Under the pieces are notes generated by a model. It ran no database searches and was not told the DNA's origin. It saw only the letters and a program-made list of their open reading frames with translations. Positions 9,150-18,679 of a stretch of DNA of 64,000 nt are shown one piece after another. Within the stretch, counting starts at the first letter, position 1. Every line of letters begins with the position of its first letter. The DNA comes from Chloroflexota bacterium (lineage in GTDB: Bacteria > Chloroflexota > UBA11872). The stretch spans positions 28,258-92,257 of the forward strand of contig JAPOVQ010000003.1 of the NCBI GenBank assembly GCA_026708035.1, in the 5' to 3' direction. Made by a program: the position numbers and the translations under genes.

Positions 9150-11704
9150 CGCGCGCCGCCGCCCGGCTGGGGCGAGCGGCCGAGCGCCTGGAGCACGCCG
9201 GCGCCGGCCGGCACCGGCTGCTGGTGGCTATCGGACTGCTCGCGCCGCTTCTCATCCTGTACCGCGGCGTGCTGTTTGCGGGCGAGGCCTGGCTCGATTT
9301 TGACCTGCTCTTGACCTTCCAGCCGCGATACCGCCTGCTGGCGGCTGGCCTCGCGGAGGGCCGGATTCCGTTGTGGATGGACGGCGTCCTCGGCGGATTC
9401 CCCGTGGCGTTTTCCGAGTTTGGCTGGTTCTATCCACTGACCTGGGGCCTGCTGCGCGTCTTCGAACCGCTAAGGGCCTATTTCATCGAGACATCGCTTG
9501 GCCTGATGCTGGCGGCGGCCTCGGCCTATGGCCTGGGTCGCGTGTGGGGCCTGTCGCGGCGCGGGGCGTTTCTCGCTGCTTTCCTCTACGCCTATAGCCC
9601 ATTCGTGTTTGCGACGGCCCGCCTCCTCAACTGGGCCGACATCTTTTTTGTACTGCCCGCCGGTCTGCTGGCCATCGAACGCATTGCGCAGGGACGCCGG
9701 GCGTGGGCCGTCGGGCTCGCGGTCATCACCGGCATCGCGGGCCTCGGGGGATCGCCGCAGATTGCCCTGCTCTTCGTCTCGGTTTGGCTGGTGTATGCCC
9801 TGTTTCGTCTCACCTGGACGTGGTGCGAGGCCGGGCGGGCGCCCGCGTTCGAAGTTGGCGCTTGGCTGCTCGCGTCCGTCGTCCTGGGCCTGGCCCTGGG
9901 CGCCGTGCGATTTCTGCCGACCATTGAAACCACCGCGCTTTCCGGGCGCGCGGGGGGGCTGGAATACACCGCAGCGGCCGCCGGCTCGATCCCGCCCTGG
10001 AACCTGGTGCTCGGCTACCTCTACCCGTCGTTCGAGTTTCCGCGCGTGCTCGACGAGACGCTCAACGCCGAAGAGCTGCTCTATCTCGGGATTCTCACGC
10101 CCGTGCTCACTCTGCTCGCGCTGGTGGCCGCGCGCCGGCACCGCGTCGTGCGATTCCTCGCCGTGCTCGTCGTCGTCGCCTGGGTGCTGGCCATGGGCGC
10201 CTACAGCCTTGGGTTTCCGCTGCTGCACAAGCTGCCGTTGTTCAGCTTCTTCCGCGACCCCTCGCGGTTCGGGATTCCGGCGACGTTCGGCCTGGCCTTC
10301 CTCGCGGCCTTCGGCTTCGAGCTGCTGCCCCGGCCCGACCTGGCGGCCGCGCGGGCGGTTGGCTGGCTGGTGCGCGCCTGGACCTGGCTGGCCGGCCTCA
10401 TCGCCGGAGGCACCCTGGCCGCCACGATTACGCTCACCGGCTTCGCCTTCTTGATCGTGCCCTATGGCTACGACTACATCGACCGCGTGATCGTCGGGTC
10501 CGAGGGCCGCTTTCTGACCGCCGAGCGCTACTACCGCACCTTCGACCAGCTGTACGCGCGGCTCGAATCGGCGTTCAGCCTGGCGGGGTCCACGCCTCGA
10601 CTGGTGCTGGTGACCGCGGTGCTCGGCGCGTTGCTGATCTGGGCGTATCGACGCGGCGCGCTGCGGGGCGTGCACGCGCAAATCGGCGTTGGCGCCGTGC
10701 TCGCGGTCGACCTGCTGCTGGCGCCCGGCCACGTCATTCCCACGGTGCCGGCCGAGTGGTACGACCGTCCCTCGCCGCTGCTAGCCGTTTCCGCCGACGA
10801 TCGCGACGGACGGTTCTTTTCCTATCGCGCCCAGGCCCAGAAGTTCGAGCTGTCGACGGCGACCGGCGATCGCCTGTTGCGCGATCAGCGCGACCTGCTG
10901 GAGTGGGTGTTTCTCACCGCCACTCGCGCCCCGAATCTGGCGCTGGACGGCGGGCCAAGGACGATTGACGGCTACGAAAACCTGATGCCACGCAGCACGG
11001 CGGAGTTTCTGGCGTTTGTCGGCAGCGAACGCGCCATCGTGCCCGGCTTCGCCAGCGACGCCTCGCTCGACGCCGCCGCACGCCTCGACATCCTGGAGTC
11101 CCGTCTGGGCGCTCTCGCCGCGGCTAACGTCCGGTACATCACGTCGGGGGTGCCGCTGCCGATTGAGGGACTGCGCGAAGTGCATGCGGGCACGGTCCCG
11201 CTGCCCGATTGGGCCGGCGTGGAGCAGCCGCTGTACGTCTATGAGATCGACAACTGGCGCCCCGAGGCCTGGATCGCGCGACGCTGGTCCGTCGTCGACG
11301 ATCCCGAGTCCATGCTGGAACAGCTCGCGGAGCGACCCGAGCACGCGTTTGTGTCGCGTGACCCCGGCATCGATCCGGGGCAAGACTCGAGCCGGTCCGA
11401 CGTCATCGGCCCCATCGCCCGCGGCCCGGAGCGCATCGACCTCAGCGTCGATCTGGCCGCGCCGGGCCTGCTGGTGCTCAACCACGCACCGAATCCCGGC
11501 TGGAGCGCCGAGGTGAACGGCCGTCCGGCGGAAATCTTGACCGTCAACCTTGTGGCGCGCGGTCTCGCGCTCCCGGCGGGCGCGCACGAGATCAGCATGC
11601 GGTTCGAGCCGCCGGGGTTTGCGGCGGGCGTGGTCGCGTCGCTGGTTGCCACGGGTCTGTTGGCGCCGCTGCTGGCGTTGAGCGTTTGGAGGCAGCGGCG
11701 GTGA
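9092..11704 (+). CDS. YfhO-like large membrane protein
   Basis: Up to 870 residues. The first in-frame start (GTG 9092) overlaps the previous gene by 58 bp; an alternative GTG at 9224 lies just before the first membrane segment and would remove 44 residues. The body has 12-13 hydrophobic segments in the first ~560 residues, with 'GGFPVAFSEFGWFYPLTWGL' and 'YSPFVFATARLLNWADIFFV'. A soluble domain of ~300 residues and a final membrane helix follow. This layout matches YfhO-family proteins, which resemble GT-C transferases and are linked to glycosylation of cell-envelope polymers. It probably acts on polyprenyl-linked sugars at the outer face. Confidence 0.65.
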   Translation: MESTRGQDRGVPRPAAAGLTRAAARLGRAAERLEHAGAGRHRLLVAIGLLAPLLILYRGVLFAGEAWLDFDLLLTFQPRYRLLAAGLAEGRIPLWMDGVLGGFPVAFSEFGWFYPLTWGLLRVFEPLRAYFIETSLGLMLAAASAYGLGRVWGLSRRGAFLAAFLYAYSPFVFATARLLNWADIFFVLPAGLLAIERIAQGRRAWAVGLAVITGIAGLGGSPQIALLFVSVWLVYALFRLTWTWCEAGRAPAFEVGAWLLASVVLGLALGAVRFLPTIETTALSGRAGGLEYTAAAAGSIPPWNLVLGYLYPSFEFPRVLDETLNAEELLYLGILTPVLTLLALVAARRHRVVRFLAVLVVVAWVLAMGAYSLGFPLLHKLPLFSFFRDPSRFGIPATFGLAFLAAFGFELLPRPDLAAARAVGWLVRAWTWLAGLIAGGTLAATITLTGFAFLIVPYGYDYIDRVIVGSEGRFLTAERYYRTFDQLYARLESAFSLAGSTPRLVLVTAVLGALLIWAYRRGALRGVHAQIGVGAVLAVDLLLAPGHVIPTVPAEWYDRPSPLLAVSADDRDGRFFSYRAQAQKFELSTATGDRLLRDQRDLLEWVFLTATRAPNLALDGGPRTIDGYENLMPRSTAEFLAFVGSERAIVPGFASDASLDAAARLDILESRLGALAAANVRYITSGVPLPIEGLREVHAGTVPLPDWAGVEQPLYVYEIDNWRPEAWIARRWSVVDDPESMLEQLAERPEHAFVSRDPGIDPGQDSSRSDVIGPIARGPERIDLSVDLAAPGLLVLNHAPNPGWSAEVNGRPAEILTVNLVARGLALPAGAHEISMRFEPPGFAAGVVASLVATGLLAPLLALSVWRQRR

Positions 11705-12831
11705 AGCTGGCGATCGTGGCCGATGAGCTGGATCCCAGCAATGGGTGGGGGCGCTACGCCGGCGAGCTGGCGCGCGGGCTGATTGCGGCGGGCGTCGACG
11801 TGCGATTGGTCACGCCCGGCGGCGCGATGCCCGACGACCTGCGCGCGCATCCGGACCATGCGCCGATCCCGTCGTTTCGCGCCGGCACGCCCCACTTCGC
11901 GCGCTTGCTGGCAAGGACCATCCGTCCCTTGTGGAGCGCGCTGCGCGGTGTGGACGCCGTCCACTGCATGGTCGAGCCCTACGCCCCGGCCGTTGCCCTC
12001 GCCGCCGGCCTCCGCCCTCTGTTCGTGTCGCTCGTCGGCACCTATTCGGTGCCGTCCAGCCGAGTTTGGCTGGAGTCGCACATGCTGCGCCTAGCCATGC
12101 GCCGCGCGCGGAGACTGATCGCCATCAGCCGCTATACCGAGCAGCGGGTGCGGCGGGACACGGGATTCAGCCACTCCACCGTCGTGCCGCTGGCCGTGCG
12201 GGCGGATGAATTCGCCGTCCCCGACCCGCCGCCCGCGCGCGAGGCCGGGCTGGTGCTCGCGGTCGGTGAACCGAAGCCGCGCAAAGGCTTCGACGTGGCG
12301 TTGGAGGCCTTCGCCGGCGTGCGCGCGCGGCTGCCCCAGTCGCGATTCGTCATCGTGGGGCCGTATGCGCCACGCTCGTCGTTCGTGGCACGGCTCCGTG
12401 AACGCATCCGCGGCCTGGGCCTGGAAGACGACGTAGTCCTCACCGGAGCCGTGAGCCACGATGAGCTGGTGCGCTGGTATGCCCGCGCCTCCGTGGTCGT
12501 CATGCCCTACCGCTCGGTTGGACGCGACTTCGAGGGGTTCGGCCTGGTGCTGCTCGAGGCCGGCGCCTGCGGCGCGCCCGTGATCAGCTCACTGGACTCC
12601 CCGGCGGAGGAGATCGTGGCGCACGGCGAGACCGGGCTGTTGGTCGCACCGGGCGATGTGACAGCGCTGGAGGCGGCAATGCTCGAGGTGCTGACCTCCG
12701 CGGACGAGCGCCGGCGCCTCGGGGAGGGCGGCAGAGCCCACGCGACGACCATGACCTGGGAGCGATCGACGGCCCAACTCATCGACGTCTACGAGCAGAC
12801 GATCAGCCGGTCCATCCGGCAAGGGTCGTGA
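11701..12831 (+). CDS. Glycosyltransferase family 4
   Basis: A 376-residue protein read from GTG 11701, which overlaps the upstream stop (GTGA); a TTG at 11686 is a less likely start. It has 'NGWGRYAGELARGL' in the acceptor domain, 'AVGEPKPRKGFDVALEAFAG' at the domain junction and 'FEGFGLVLLEAGACGAPVIS' with the two donor-site glutamates (E-x7-E). Canonical GT4 architecture and a tight operon position. Confidence 0.85.
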   Translation: MKLAIVADELDPSNGWGRYAGELARGLIAAGVDVRLVTPGGAMPDDLRAHPDHAPIPSFRAGTPHFARLLARTIRPLWSALRGVDAVHCMVEPYAPAVALAAGLRPLFVSLVGTYSVPSSRVWLESHMLRLAMRRARRLIAISRYTEQRVRRDTGFSHSTVVPLAVRADEFAVPDPPPAREAGLVLAVGEPKPRKGFDVALEAFAGVRARLPQSRFVIVGPYAPRSSFVARLRERIRGLGLEDDVVLTGAVSHDELVRWYARASVVVMPYRSVGRDFEGFGLVLLEAGACGAPVISSLDSPAEEIVAHGETGLLVAPGDVTALEAAMLEVLTSADERRRLGEGGRAHATTMTWERSTAQLIDVYEQTISRSIRQGS

Positions 12832-12832
12832 C

Positions 12833-14320
12833 ATGACGGCTGAAGCACCCCAACGCGAGTCGTCCTCGACCCTGGGCGAGCGAGCCGTGCGCGGGGTAGT
12901 CGCGCTGGGCGTGCGTGAGGGCGGCATGAAGCTCGTGTCGTTTACGGGCGACATTGCGCTGTATCGCCTGCTCACGACGGCCGACTTCGGCGTCGTCGTG
13001 CCGATCGCCTTCCTCGCCGGCATCATCAAGCAGTTCACGGATGTTGGGCTGCATCCGAGCGTGATCCAGCGCCGGGACGATCCCAGCCGGTCCGATTTGC
13101 GCGCCGTGTTCACCTTGCATCTAGGGCTGGTGACTCTTGCCGCGGCCATCGTTGTATTCGCCGGCCCGCCGATGCTCACGGAATGGATCGGCGTAGACGC
13201 CGATCCGTGGATGATCCGCATCTTCGGAATCTCCATCTGGCTTTCGGCGTTTCGGCTCGTGCCGGCGGCGCTGCTCGAGCGTCACCTGCGCTTTGGTCGC
13301 CTGGCTGCCGCGGACATCGCCGGCACGGTGTGGTATTTCAGCGCCGGGATCGGGTTCGCCATCGGCGCGTTCGAGGCCTGGAGCCTGATCATCGCCCACG
13401 TCGGGGCAAGCATCGTCTCGACGCTGGCGGTGGTCGTCGCGCGGCCGTGGGCGCCAATTCCAACCTGGCGGCCCGCGGGGCTGCGGAGCTACCTTCGATT
13501 CGGCGCCCAGTTTCAGGGCGCTCGGCTCGCCTTGATGGCGAAAGATTCGCTGATTCCGCTCCTGTCGCCGCGCACGGTCGGCGTTGACGGCACCGGCCTA
13601 TTGAGCTGGGCGGACAAGATCGCGTCTCAGCCGCTCACGCTGACGCAGTTGGTGTCCAGGGTCACGCTGCCCACGTTTGCCCGCATGCAGGACGATATGG
13701 AGCGGGTGCGGCGCGGCGCGGAGCTTACGCTCAAGTGGAACGCCATCGTGACGCTGCCGGCCTTCGCGGCGGTGATCGCTTTCGCGCCGGAGATTGCGAT
13801 CTACATCTACAGCGAGCAGTGGCTACCGGCGATCCCGGCACTCTACGCGCTGGCGGCCAGCGCCGTCCTCGTACCGATCAACGGCCTGCTCACGCCGATC
13901 CTCGCGGCGCTCGGCCGGACGCGCGTCATTCTCGTGATCGCGATCGTCTGGGCGGTGGCGGCGTGGGCGCTGGCTATTGGCCTCAGCACGGCCGGACTGG
14001 AGCTACTCGCTATCCCGATTGCCCTGGCGGCCACCCAATTCGCCGCGGCGCTGGTGCTACTACCGCTGGCACGGGACGTTTTCGACTTCCGCCTGCTGCG
14101 GCACCTCGTGCGACCGCTGGCCGCGGCTGTGCTGGCGGGCGCCTTCGGTCGCCTGGTCATGCTGCCGCTGCTGACCGACTGGGTGCTGCTGATCCAGGGC
14201 GGCATCGTGGTCGTGCTGCTTTACGCCGGACTCATCTACCTGATGGATCGCGAGACCATTCGGTACGAGGTCGGCCTGCTCTTCCGACGTCGTGAGCCCG
14301 ACCCAGGCAAAGGCTCCTGA
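12833..14320 (+). CDS. Wzx-type polysaccharide flippase (MOP superfamily)
   Basis: A 495-residue integral membrane protein with 12-14 predicted helices, beginning 1 bp after the upstream stop. The N-terminal region ('FTGDIALYRLLTTADFGVVV', 'QRRDDPSRSDLRAVFTLHL') and the central 'GVDGTGLLSWADKIASQPLT' stretch match the polysaccharide_synt/MOP exporter group. These proteins flip polyprenyl-diphosphate-linked oligosaccharides across the cytoplasmic membrane. With a polyprenyl glycosylphosphotransferase at the far end of the locus, this supports a Wzx/Wzy-type pathway, although no clear Wzy polymerase was recognised. Confidence 0.8.
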   Translation: MTAEAPQRESSSTLGERAVRGVVALGVREGGMKLVSFTGDIALYRLLTTADFGVVVPIAFLAGIIKQFTDVGLHPSVIQRRDDPSRSDLRAVFTLHLGLVTLAAAIVVFAGPPMLTEWIGVDADPWMIRIFGISIWLSAFRLVPAALLERHLRFGRLAAADIAGTVWYFSAGIGFAIGAFEAWSLIIAHVGASIVSTLAVVVARPWAPIPTWRPAGLRSYLRFGAQFQGARLALMAKDSLIPLLSPRTVGVDGTGLLSWADKIASQPLTLTQLVSRVTLPTFARMQDDMERVRRGAELTLKWNAIVTLPAFAAVIAFAPEIAIYIYSEQWLPAIPALYALAASAVLVPINGLLTPILAALGRTRVILVIAIVWAVAAWALAIGLSTAGLELLAIPIALAATQFAAALVLLPLARDVFDFRLLRHLVRPLAAAVLAGAFGRLVMLPLLTDWVLLIQGGIVVVLLYAGLIYLMDRETIRYEVGLLFRRREPDPGKGS

Positions 14321-15477
14321 TGCGCGCCGCCGTCAACCTCCGCAACGCCAATCTCATGGTCACCGACGGGCATGGCGAGAGCATGCGCAGCCTCGCGCGC
14401 GCCCTAGTGGAAACCGCGGAATCTCACCGGCTCGACCTGCTCATGGATGCTCCGTCACGCTATCCCGGATTCGACGGTCCGAATGCCAGGATTCGCGTGC
14501 TGCGGCCCTTCAGGTTCGGCAACCGCCTCCTGACCCAGGCGTTCAGCGGCGACCCCTGGTACCGTGCCCGGGTGCCGCTCGCCCGAGCCTGGCGCGCCGC
14601 CGACGTGTACTTCCAGAGCGCTCACGAACCTCCGCCCTTCGTCAGTGGTCCGCCCCACGTCGCGATGGTCCACGACGTGGCGTTCATGCGGCCCGGGGCC
14701 GAGGCGTACTTCGACGCGCCGACACGCGACTACCTCGATCGGTGGACGGCGAGCAGCATTCATCGCGCCGACCGCATCCTGGCGGTTTCCGATTGGGTGC
14801 GGGACGAGGTCGTGCGGATCTACGGCTTTCCGGCCGAACGGGTGGACGTGGCGCCCCATGGCGTCGACGGCGATCGATTCCGGGCAGACATCGACCCACA
14901 ATCCGTGAGTGACTCGTTGAGCCGTCTCGGCATCCAGACGCCCTACGTGCTGTTCCTGGGCACGCTGCAGCCGCGCAAGAATCTCGGCACGCTGGCCCGG
15001 GCCTATGTTGAGGCCCGGCGGCGCGGCCTCGAACACTCGCTCGTGTTGGCGGGCGTCCCCGGCTGGCGCTACGCGGATGTCGCCGCGGACCTCGAACGCC
15101 TAAGCGGCGAGGGAATCCAAATCACGGGCGCGGTCGATGCCCCCGACCTGCCGGCGTTGGTGGCCGGGGCCTCGGCGTTCGTCAGCGTCGCCATTGACGA
15201 GGGCTTCGGCATGCCGGTGCTGGAGGCCATGGCCTCGGGCGTGCCGGTGGTCGCGACAAATCAGGGCGGGCTGGCCAACGCCGCCGGCGATGCCGGGATG
15301 ACCGTCGACCCGCACCAGCCCGACGCCATCGCCGAGGCGCTGCTGCAAGTCACGGGCGACGACCGGCTGCGCGAGGACCTTCGGTCGCGCGGCCTGGCGC
15401 GGGCGGCGGAGTTCACCTGGACCCGCACGGCGCGGCGGGCGTGGAAATCGCTGGAGCAAGCATGCGCGTCCTCCTGA
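14320..15477 (+). CDS. Glycosyltransferase family 4
   Basis: A 385-residue protein whose ATG shares one base with the flippase stop (TGATG). It belongs to the WbaZ/mannosyltransferase-like GT4 subgroup: 'VAMVHDVAFMRPG', 'RILAVSDWVRDEVVRIYGF', 'YVLFLGTLQPRKNLGTLARA' and 'DEGFGMPVLEAMASGVPVVA' with the E-x7-E donor site. These signatures are common in O-antigen and capsule mannosyl- or rhamnosyltransferases; the sugar here is unknown. Confidence 0.85.
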   Translation: MRAAVNLRNANLMVTDGHGESMRSLARALVETAESHRLDLLMDAPSRYPGFDGPNARIRVLRPFRFGNRLLTQAFSGDPWYRARVPLARAWRAADVYFQSAHEPPPFVSGPPHVAMVHDVAFMRPGAEAYFDAPTRDYLDRWTASSIHRADRILAVSDWVRDEVVRIYGFPAERVDVAPHGVDGDRFRADIDPQSVSDSLSRLGIQTPYVLFLGTLQPRKNLGTLARAYVEARRRGLEHSLVLAGVPGWRYADVAADLERLSGEGIQITGAVDAPDLPALVAGASAFVSVAIDEGFGMPVLEAMASGVPVVATNQGGLANAAGDAGMTVDPHQPDAIAEALLQVTGDDRLREDLRSRGLARAAEFTWTRTARRAWKSLEQACASS

Positions 15478-16529
15478 TCGGGCCCGAGTGGGACACGGGC
15501 CTATGGGCCGAATACTGCGGCGCGGGGCTGGAGGCCGGAGGCCATGAGGTGGCGTCGCTGCTCTATGGCCGCGACCTGGCGCGTCCGGTGGGCCTCTGGG
15601 GCCGCGTGCGGCGCCGGCTCGCCGGGCCGCATCGATTTCACATCGGTCGGGTGCTCGAGGCCATGCGCCGGGACAACCTGCGCGTGCTGGATGCCGCCGT
15701 GCGTCACCGCCCCGATCTCACCGTCGTCCTGAAGGGCGAGGTGCTGCTGCCGGAAACCGTCGAGCGTCTGCGGGACCTTACGTCGGGACCCGTCGTGCAG
15801 TGGTGTGGGGACGATCCTTCGTGGTTTCCCCACATCATGGCCGCAGCCCATCTCTACGACCGCTTCTTCCTCGCCGAGCCGTCCTATTCCGCCGACCTCG
15901 CGCGGCACAGGGTGGGGGCCGAGTTCATGACCCATGCCGCCGATCCCGACACCTGGGGACCAGCGCCCGACGAAGCCCAAGATCCGCCGGAGTGGGACGT
16001 GGTCTTCGTGGGCGACTCGCGGCACAACATGGGGCATTTACCGTCCACGCGCCTGCGCGTGGACCTGGTCGAGGCCGCGGCCCGCAGCGGCCTGCGCGTG
16101 GCGGTTTGGGGTCGGGGGTGGGAGAAGCTCGACGCCGACTCGCCCGCGCGGCAGCGGCACGAAGCGCTGACGCTGTTGCCCGCCGCGGCCGTGGCGCAAA
16201 CCTATCGCCGCGCCAAGATTGCGCTCAACGCGCACCATGCCCAGATGCGCGAAGGCCTGAACATGCGCACGTTCGAGATTCCGGCCGCGGGCGCCTTTCA
16301 GCTCTGCGACGCCAAGACGCGGCTCGGCGAGCTGCTCGAGATCGGACACGAAGTTGCCGTCTACGACGGCGTCGACGACATGGTCGACCAGCTGCACCGC
16401 TACGCGGGCGACGACGCGGCCCGGGCGCGTATCGCCGAGGCCGGCCGCCGGCGCGTTCTGCGCGACCACACCTACACCGTGCGCATGGCCCAACTCGTCG
16501 CGCGATCGCATGGCGAACCGGCCGCCTAG
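15462..16529 (+). CDS. CgeB-like glycosyltransferase (DUF3880 type)
   Basis: A 355-residue protein from ATG 15462, overlapping the upstream gene by 16 bp. Features shared with CgeB-type proteins are the N-terminal 'RVLLIGPEWDTGLWAEY', the central 'VVQWCGDDPSWFP' and 'FMTHAADPDTWGP', and the C-terminal 'ALNAHHAQMREGLNMRTFEI' followed by 'GAFQLCDAKTRLGELL'. CgeB proteins are GT-B transferases first named from Bacillus spore coat. Here the protein is one more sugar transferase of the locus. Confidence 0.75.
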   Translation: MRVLLIGPEWDTGLWAEYCGAGLEAGGHEVASLLYGRDLARPVGLWGRVRRRLAGPHRFHIGRVLEAMRRDNLRVLDAAVRHRPDLTVVLKGEVLLPETVERLRDLTSGPVVQWCGDDPSWFPHIMAAAHLYDRFFLAEPSYSADLARHRVGAEFMTHAADPDTWGPAPDEAQDPPEWDVVFVGDSRHNMGHLPSTRLRVDLVEAAARSGLRVAVWGRGWEKLDADSPARQRHEALTLLPAAAVAQTYRRAKIALNAHHAQMREGLNMRTFEIPAAGAFQLCDAKTRLGELLEIGHEVAVYDGVDDMVDQLHRYAGDDAARARIAEAGRRRVLRDHTYTVRMAQLVARSHGEPAA

Positions 16530-17376
16530 CGTGCCCGCCGGCTCACCGTCGCCGCTACCCACGGCCCTTGCGGAACGCTCCGACCGCGAGCTCTTGCGGC
16601 TGGCGATCGAGGCGCACCTGCATCAGCCGGCGATCGCGCTCTGGCGCGCCACCGAGTTCGCCATGTTGCGCGAGGTGGAGTTCGGCGCGCCGGTTCTCGA
16701 CCTGGGCTGCGGCGGGGGCACGGTCGCCGGAGTGGTGCTTCACGACCACTGGCCACGCGACGGCCTCGAATTGCTCACCAGCGAGGCCCGCGCCGCCCGC
16801 GCCCTGGGCGTCTACCGCGGCGTGATTCGGTCGGACGCGACACGGGCGCCGCTGGTTGCAGGCGCCTACGCCACGGTCTTCAGCCAAAGCGTGCTGGAGC
16901 ACATTCCGGACGACCGGGCCGCCGTGCGCGAGGCGGCGCGCGCGCTGGCGCCGCGCGGGCGGCTGGTGTTCACCGTGCCGTCGCCGGCCTTCGCCGAGCG
17001 GATTCGCCATGGACCCGGCGGTGAGGCCGCCCTTCAAGCGACGAACGACCGGCTGGGCCACTTCCACTACCGCTCGCTCGACGAGTGGGCCGGGCTGCTG
17101 GCCGAATGCGGCCTCGACATCGTCGGCACCGGCGGACACCTGCCCGCTCGCACGCAACGCGCCTGGCAGCGCCTGGACGCGCTGATGACGCATCGGCTGG
17201 GCCGGCGCCGCATCCTGGATATCTTTCGGGCGCTGCACCGCCGCCGGCTCGTGCACCGCGGCGCGTGGATTGCCGCATGGACCGCCATGCTCTGGCGCCC
17301 CTTCCGTCGGCCGGTGGACGATCCCGGCGGCTACCTGATCGTGGCCCAAGCGCCCGACGGCGCCGCCGGGCCCTAG
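16510..17376 (+). CDS. Class I SAM-dependent methyltransferase
   Basis: A 288-residue protein if it starts at ATG 16510 (20-bp overlap with the CgeB-like gene); GTG 16531 is an alternative. The SAM-binding motif I is 'VLDLGCGGGTVAG', followed by motif II/III-like 'VFSQSVLEHIPDDRAAVREA' and 'LAPRGRLVFTVPSPAFAERI'. It resembles type 11 methyltransferases that occur among O-antigen genes, where they O-methylate sugars or cap chains. Substrate not readable. Confidence 0.8.
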   Translation: MANRPPSVPAGSPSPLPTALAERSDRELLRLAIEAHLHQPAIALWRATEFAMLREVEFGAPVLDLGCGGGTVAGVVLHDHWPRDGLELLTSEARAARALGVYRGVIRSDATRAPLVAGAYATVFSQSVLEHIPDDRAAVREAARALAPRGRLVFTVPSPAFAERIRHGPGGEAALQATNDRLGHFHYRSLDEWAGLLAECGLDIVGTGGHLPARTQRAWQRLDALMTHRLGRRRILDIFRALHRRRLVHRGAWIAAWTAMLWRPFRRPVDDPGGYLIVAQAPDGAAGP

Positions 17377-17377
17377 C

Positions 17378-18493
17378 ATGCCGGCACGCGATCGTCCGCG
17401 AGTCCTCCACCTGTCGCCGACGTGGTTCGGGGAGATCTCGGTCATCGGCGGAGGCGAGCGCTTTCCCCTCGAACTCGCGCGCGCCATGCGGGGACGAGTG
17501 CCGACCCGCCTCGTCGCCTTCGGTGGGCCGCCCACAACGGCCGATGCCGGCGGATTTCCCATCGAGGTGGCCCGCACCTGGCGCCACTTGCGGGGCCGCC
17601 CGTACGACGCCATCGGTCCGGGCTTCATTCCCGCCCTCTTGTGGGCCGATGTCGTTCACTGCCACCAGGCACGTACCGGGCTGACGGCGCTGGCGACACT
17701 GCTGGCGCGCCCGCTCGGGAAGCGCGTGTTCGTCACGGATCACGGAGGCGGCGGCGTCGGGTGGCTACGTCGCGCTCGCCTGGGGCGCTGGGTCCACGCC
17801 CACCTGGCGCAGAGCCGGTTCGTGGTGGACACACTGCCGTACACGGGCCGTCGCACGGCGATCGTCCACGGTGGGGTCGACCCGCAGGTATTCGCGCCAT
17901 CGGCGGCCAAGGCTCGCGGCGAGGTGGTGTTTGTGGGCCGCCTGCTGCCGCACAAGGGGATCGAGCACGCAATTCGCGCGCTGCCCGACGATGCCCATCT
18001 CGGCGTGTACGGTCGGCCGGCCGATCCCGATTACGCCGCGTTCCTGCGGCGCGAGGCCGAGGGCCGCGCGGTTACCTTTCATGAAGACGCCGACGACCGA
18101 GAGCTCGTACAGGCGCTCAGCCGCGCCTGCGTGGCGGTGATGCCCTCGGTGTTCGAGGACTTTCGCGGCCGCCACCAGGAGCATCCGGAGCTGCTCGGGC
18201 TGGCCGCGCTGGAGGCCATGGCGTGCGGCACGGCCGTGGTGGTCTCACAGGCGGGCGGGCTGCCCGAGGTCGTCGATCCGTCCTACGGGGCCGTGGCGCC
18301 GCCGGGCGATGCGGCGGCGCTTCGCGCGGCCCTGCTGCCGTTCACGTCAAATCCCGACCACGCGGCGGCCTGCGGCGCGCGCGCCCGCGAGCGGGCGCTG
18401 CGCGACTTCACCTGGAGCGCCGTCGCCCACCGGTGCCTGGCCGCCTACGGCTACGGTCCGGTCCCCTCTCCAACGAAAGAGTCCATCGAATAA
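17378..18493 (+). CDS. Glycosyltransferase family 4
   Basis: A 371-residue protein and last gene of the plus-strand polysaccharide operon, starting 1 bp after the methyltransferase stop. It has 'LSPTWFGEISVIGGGERFPL' in the acceptor domain, 'VFVGRLLPHKGIEHAIRAL' at the start of the donor domain and 'LLGLAALEAMACGTAVVVSQ' with the donor-site glutamate. The usual first glutamate of E-x7-E is within 'QEHPELLGLAALE'. Followed by palindromic repeats and no further gene on this strand. Confidence 0.85.
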   Translation: MPARDRPRVLHLSPTWFGEISVIGGGERFPLELARAMRGRVPTRLVAFGGPPTTADAGGFPIEVARTWRHLRGRPYDAIGPGFIPALLWADVVHCHQARTGLTALATLLARPLGKRVFVTDHGGGGVGWLRRARLGRWVHAHLAQSRFVVDTLPYTGRRTAIVHGGVDPQVFAPSAAKARGEVVFVGRLLPHKGIEHAIRALPDDAHLGVYGRPADPDYAAFLRREAEGRAVTFHEDADDRELVQALSRACVAVMPSVFEDFRGRHQEHPELLGLAALEAMACGTAVVVSQAGGLPEVVDPSYGAVAPPGDAAALRAALLPFTSNPDHAAACGARARERALRDFTWSAVAHRCLAAYGYGPVPSPTKESIE

Positions 18494-18500
18494 CCGGGCG

Positions 18501-18574
18501 AGGGCGGTTCGCGAACCGCCCTACATGACGGTTTAGAGGTTCAGCGATCGGTGGATTCCCGCCTTCGCGGGAAT
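18501..18574. repeat. Two dispersed palindromes after the GT operon
   Basis: A perfect 22-bp palindrome (AGGGCGGTTC-GCGAACCGCCCT, 18501-18522) and a hairpin with 8-bp arms ATTCCCGC/GCGGGAAT and loop CTTC (18555-18574, followed by GACGGAGG). The second has a relative at 20026-20045. They sit in the 186-bp gap between converging transcription units and may end transcripts in either direction. Confidence 0.75.
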
Positions 18575-18679
18575 GACGGAGGGGGCGGCGGGAAAGGCGA
18601 AGAGGGTTGGATCGCCCTCGGACTGACCCCCATCCTAGCCTTCCCCCTTCCAGGGGGAAGGGATTGAATCAGGTCCCTG

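Noticed and set aside
9470..10732. 420-residue minus-strand open frame inside the YfhO-like gene
   Set aside because: Its translation is rich in Arg, Gln, Gly and Glu with no motif, while the plus frame shows regular membrane segments.
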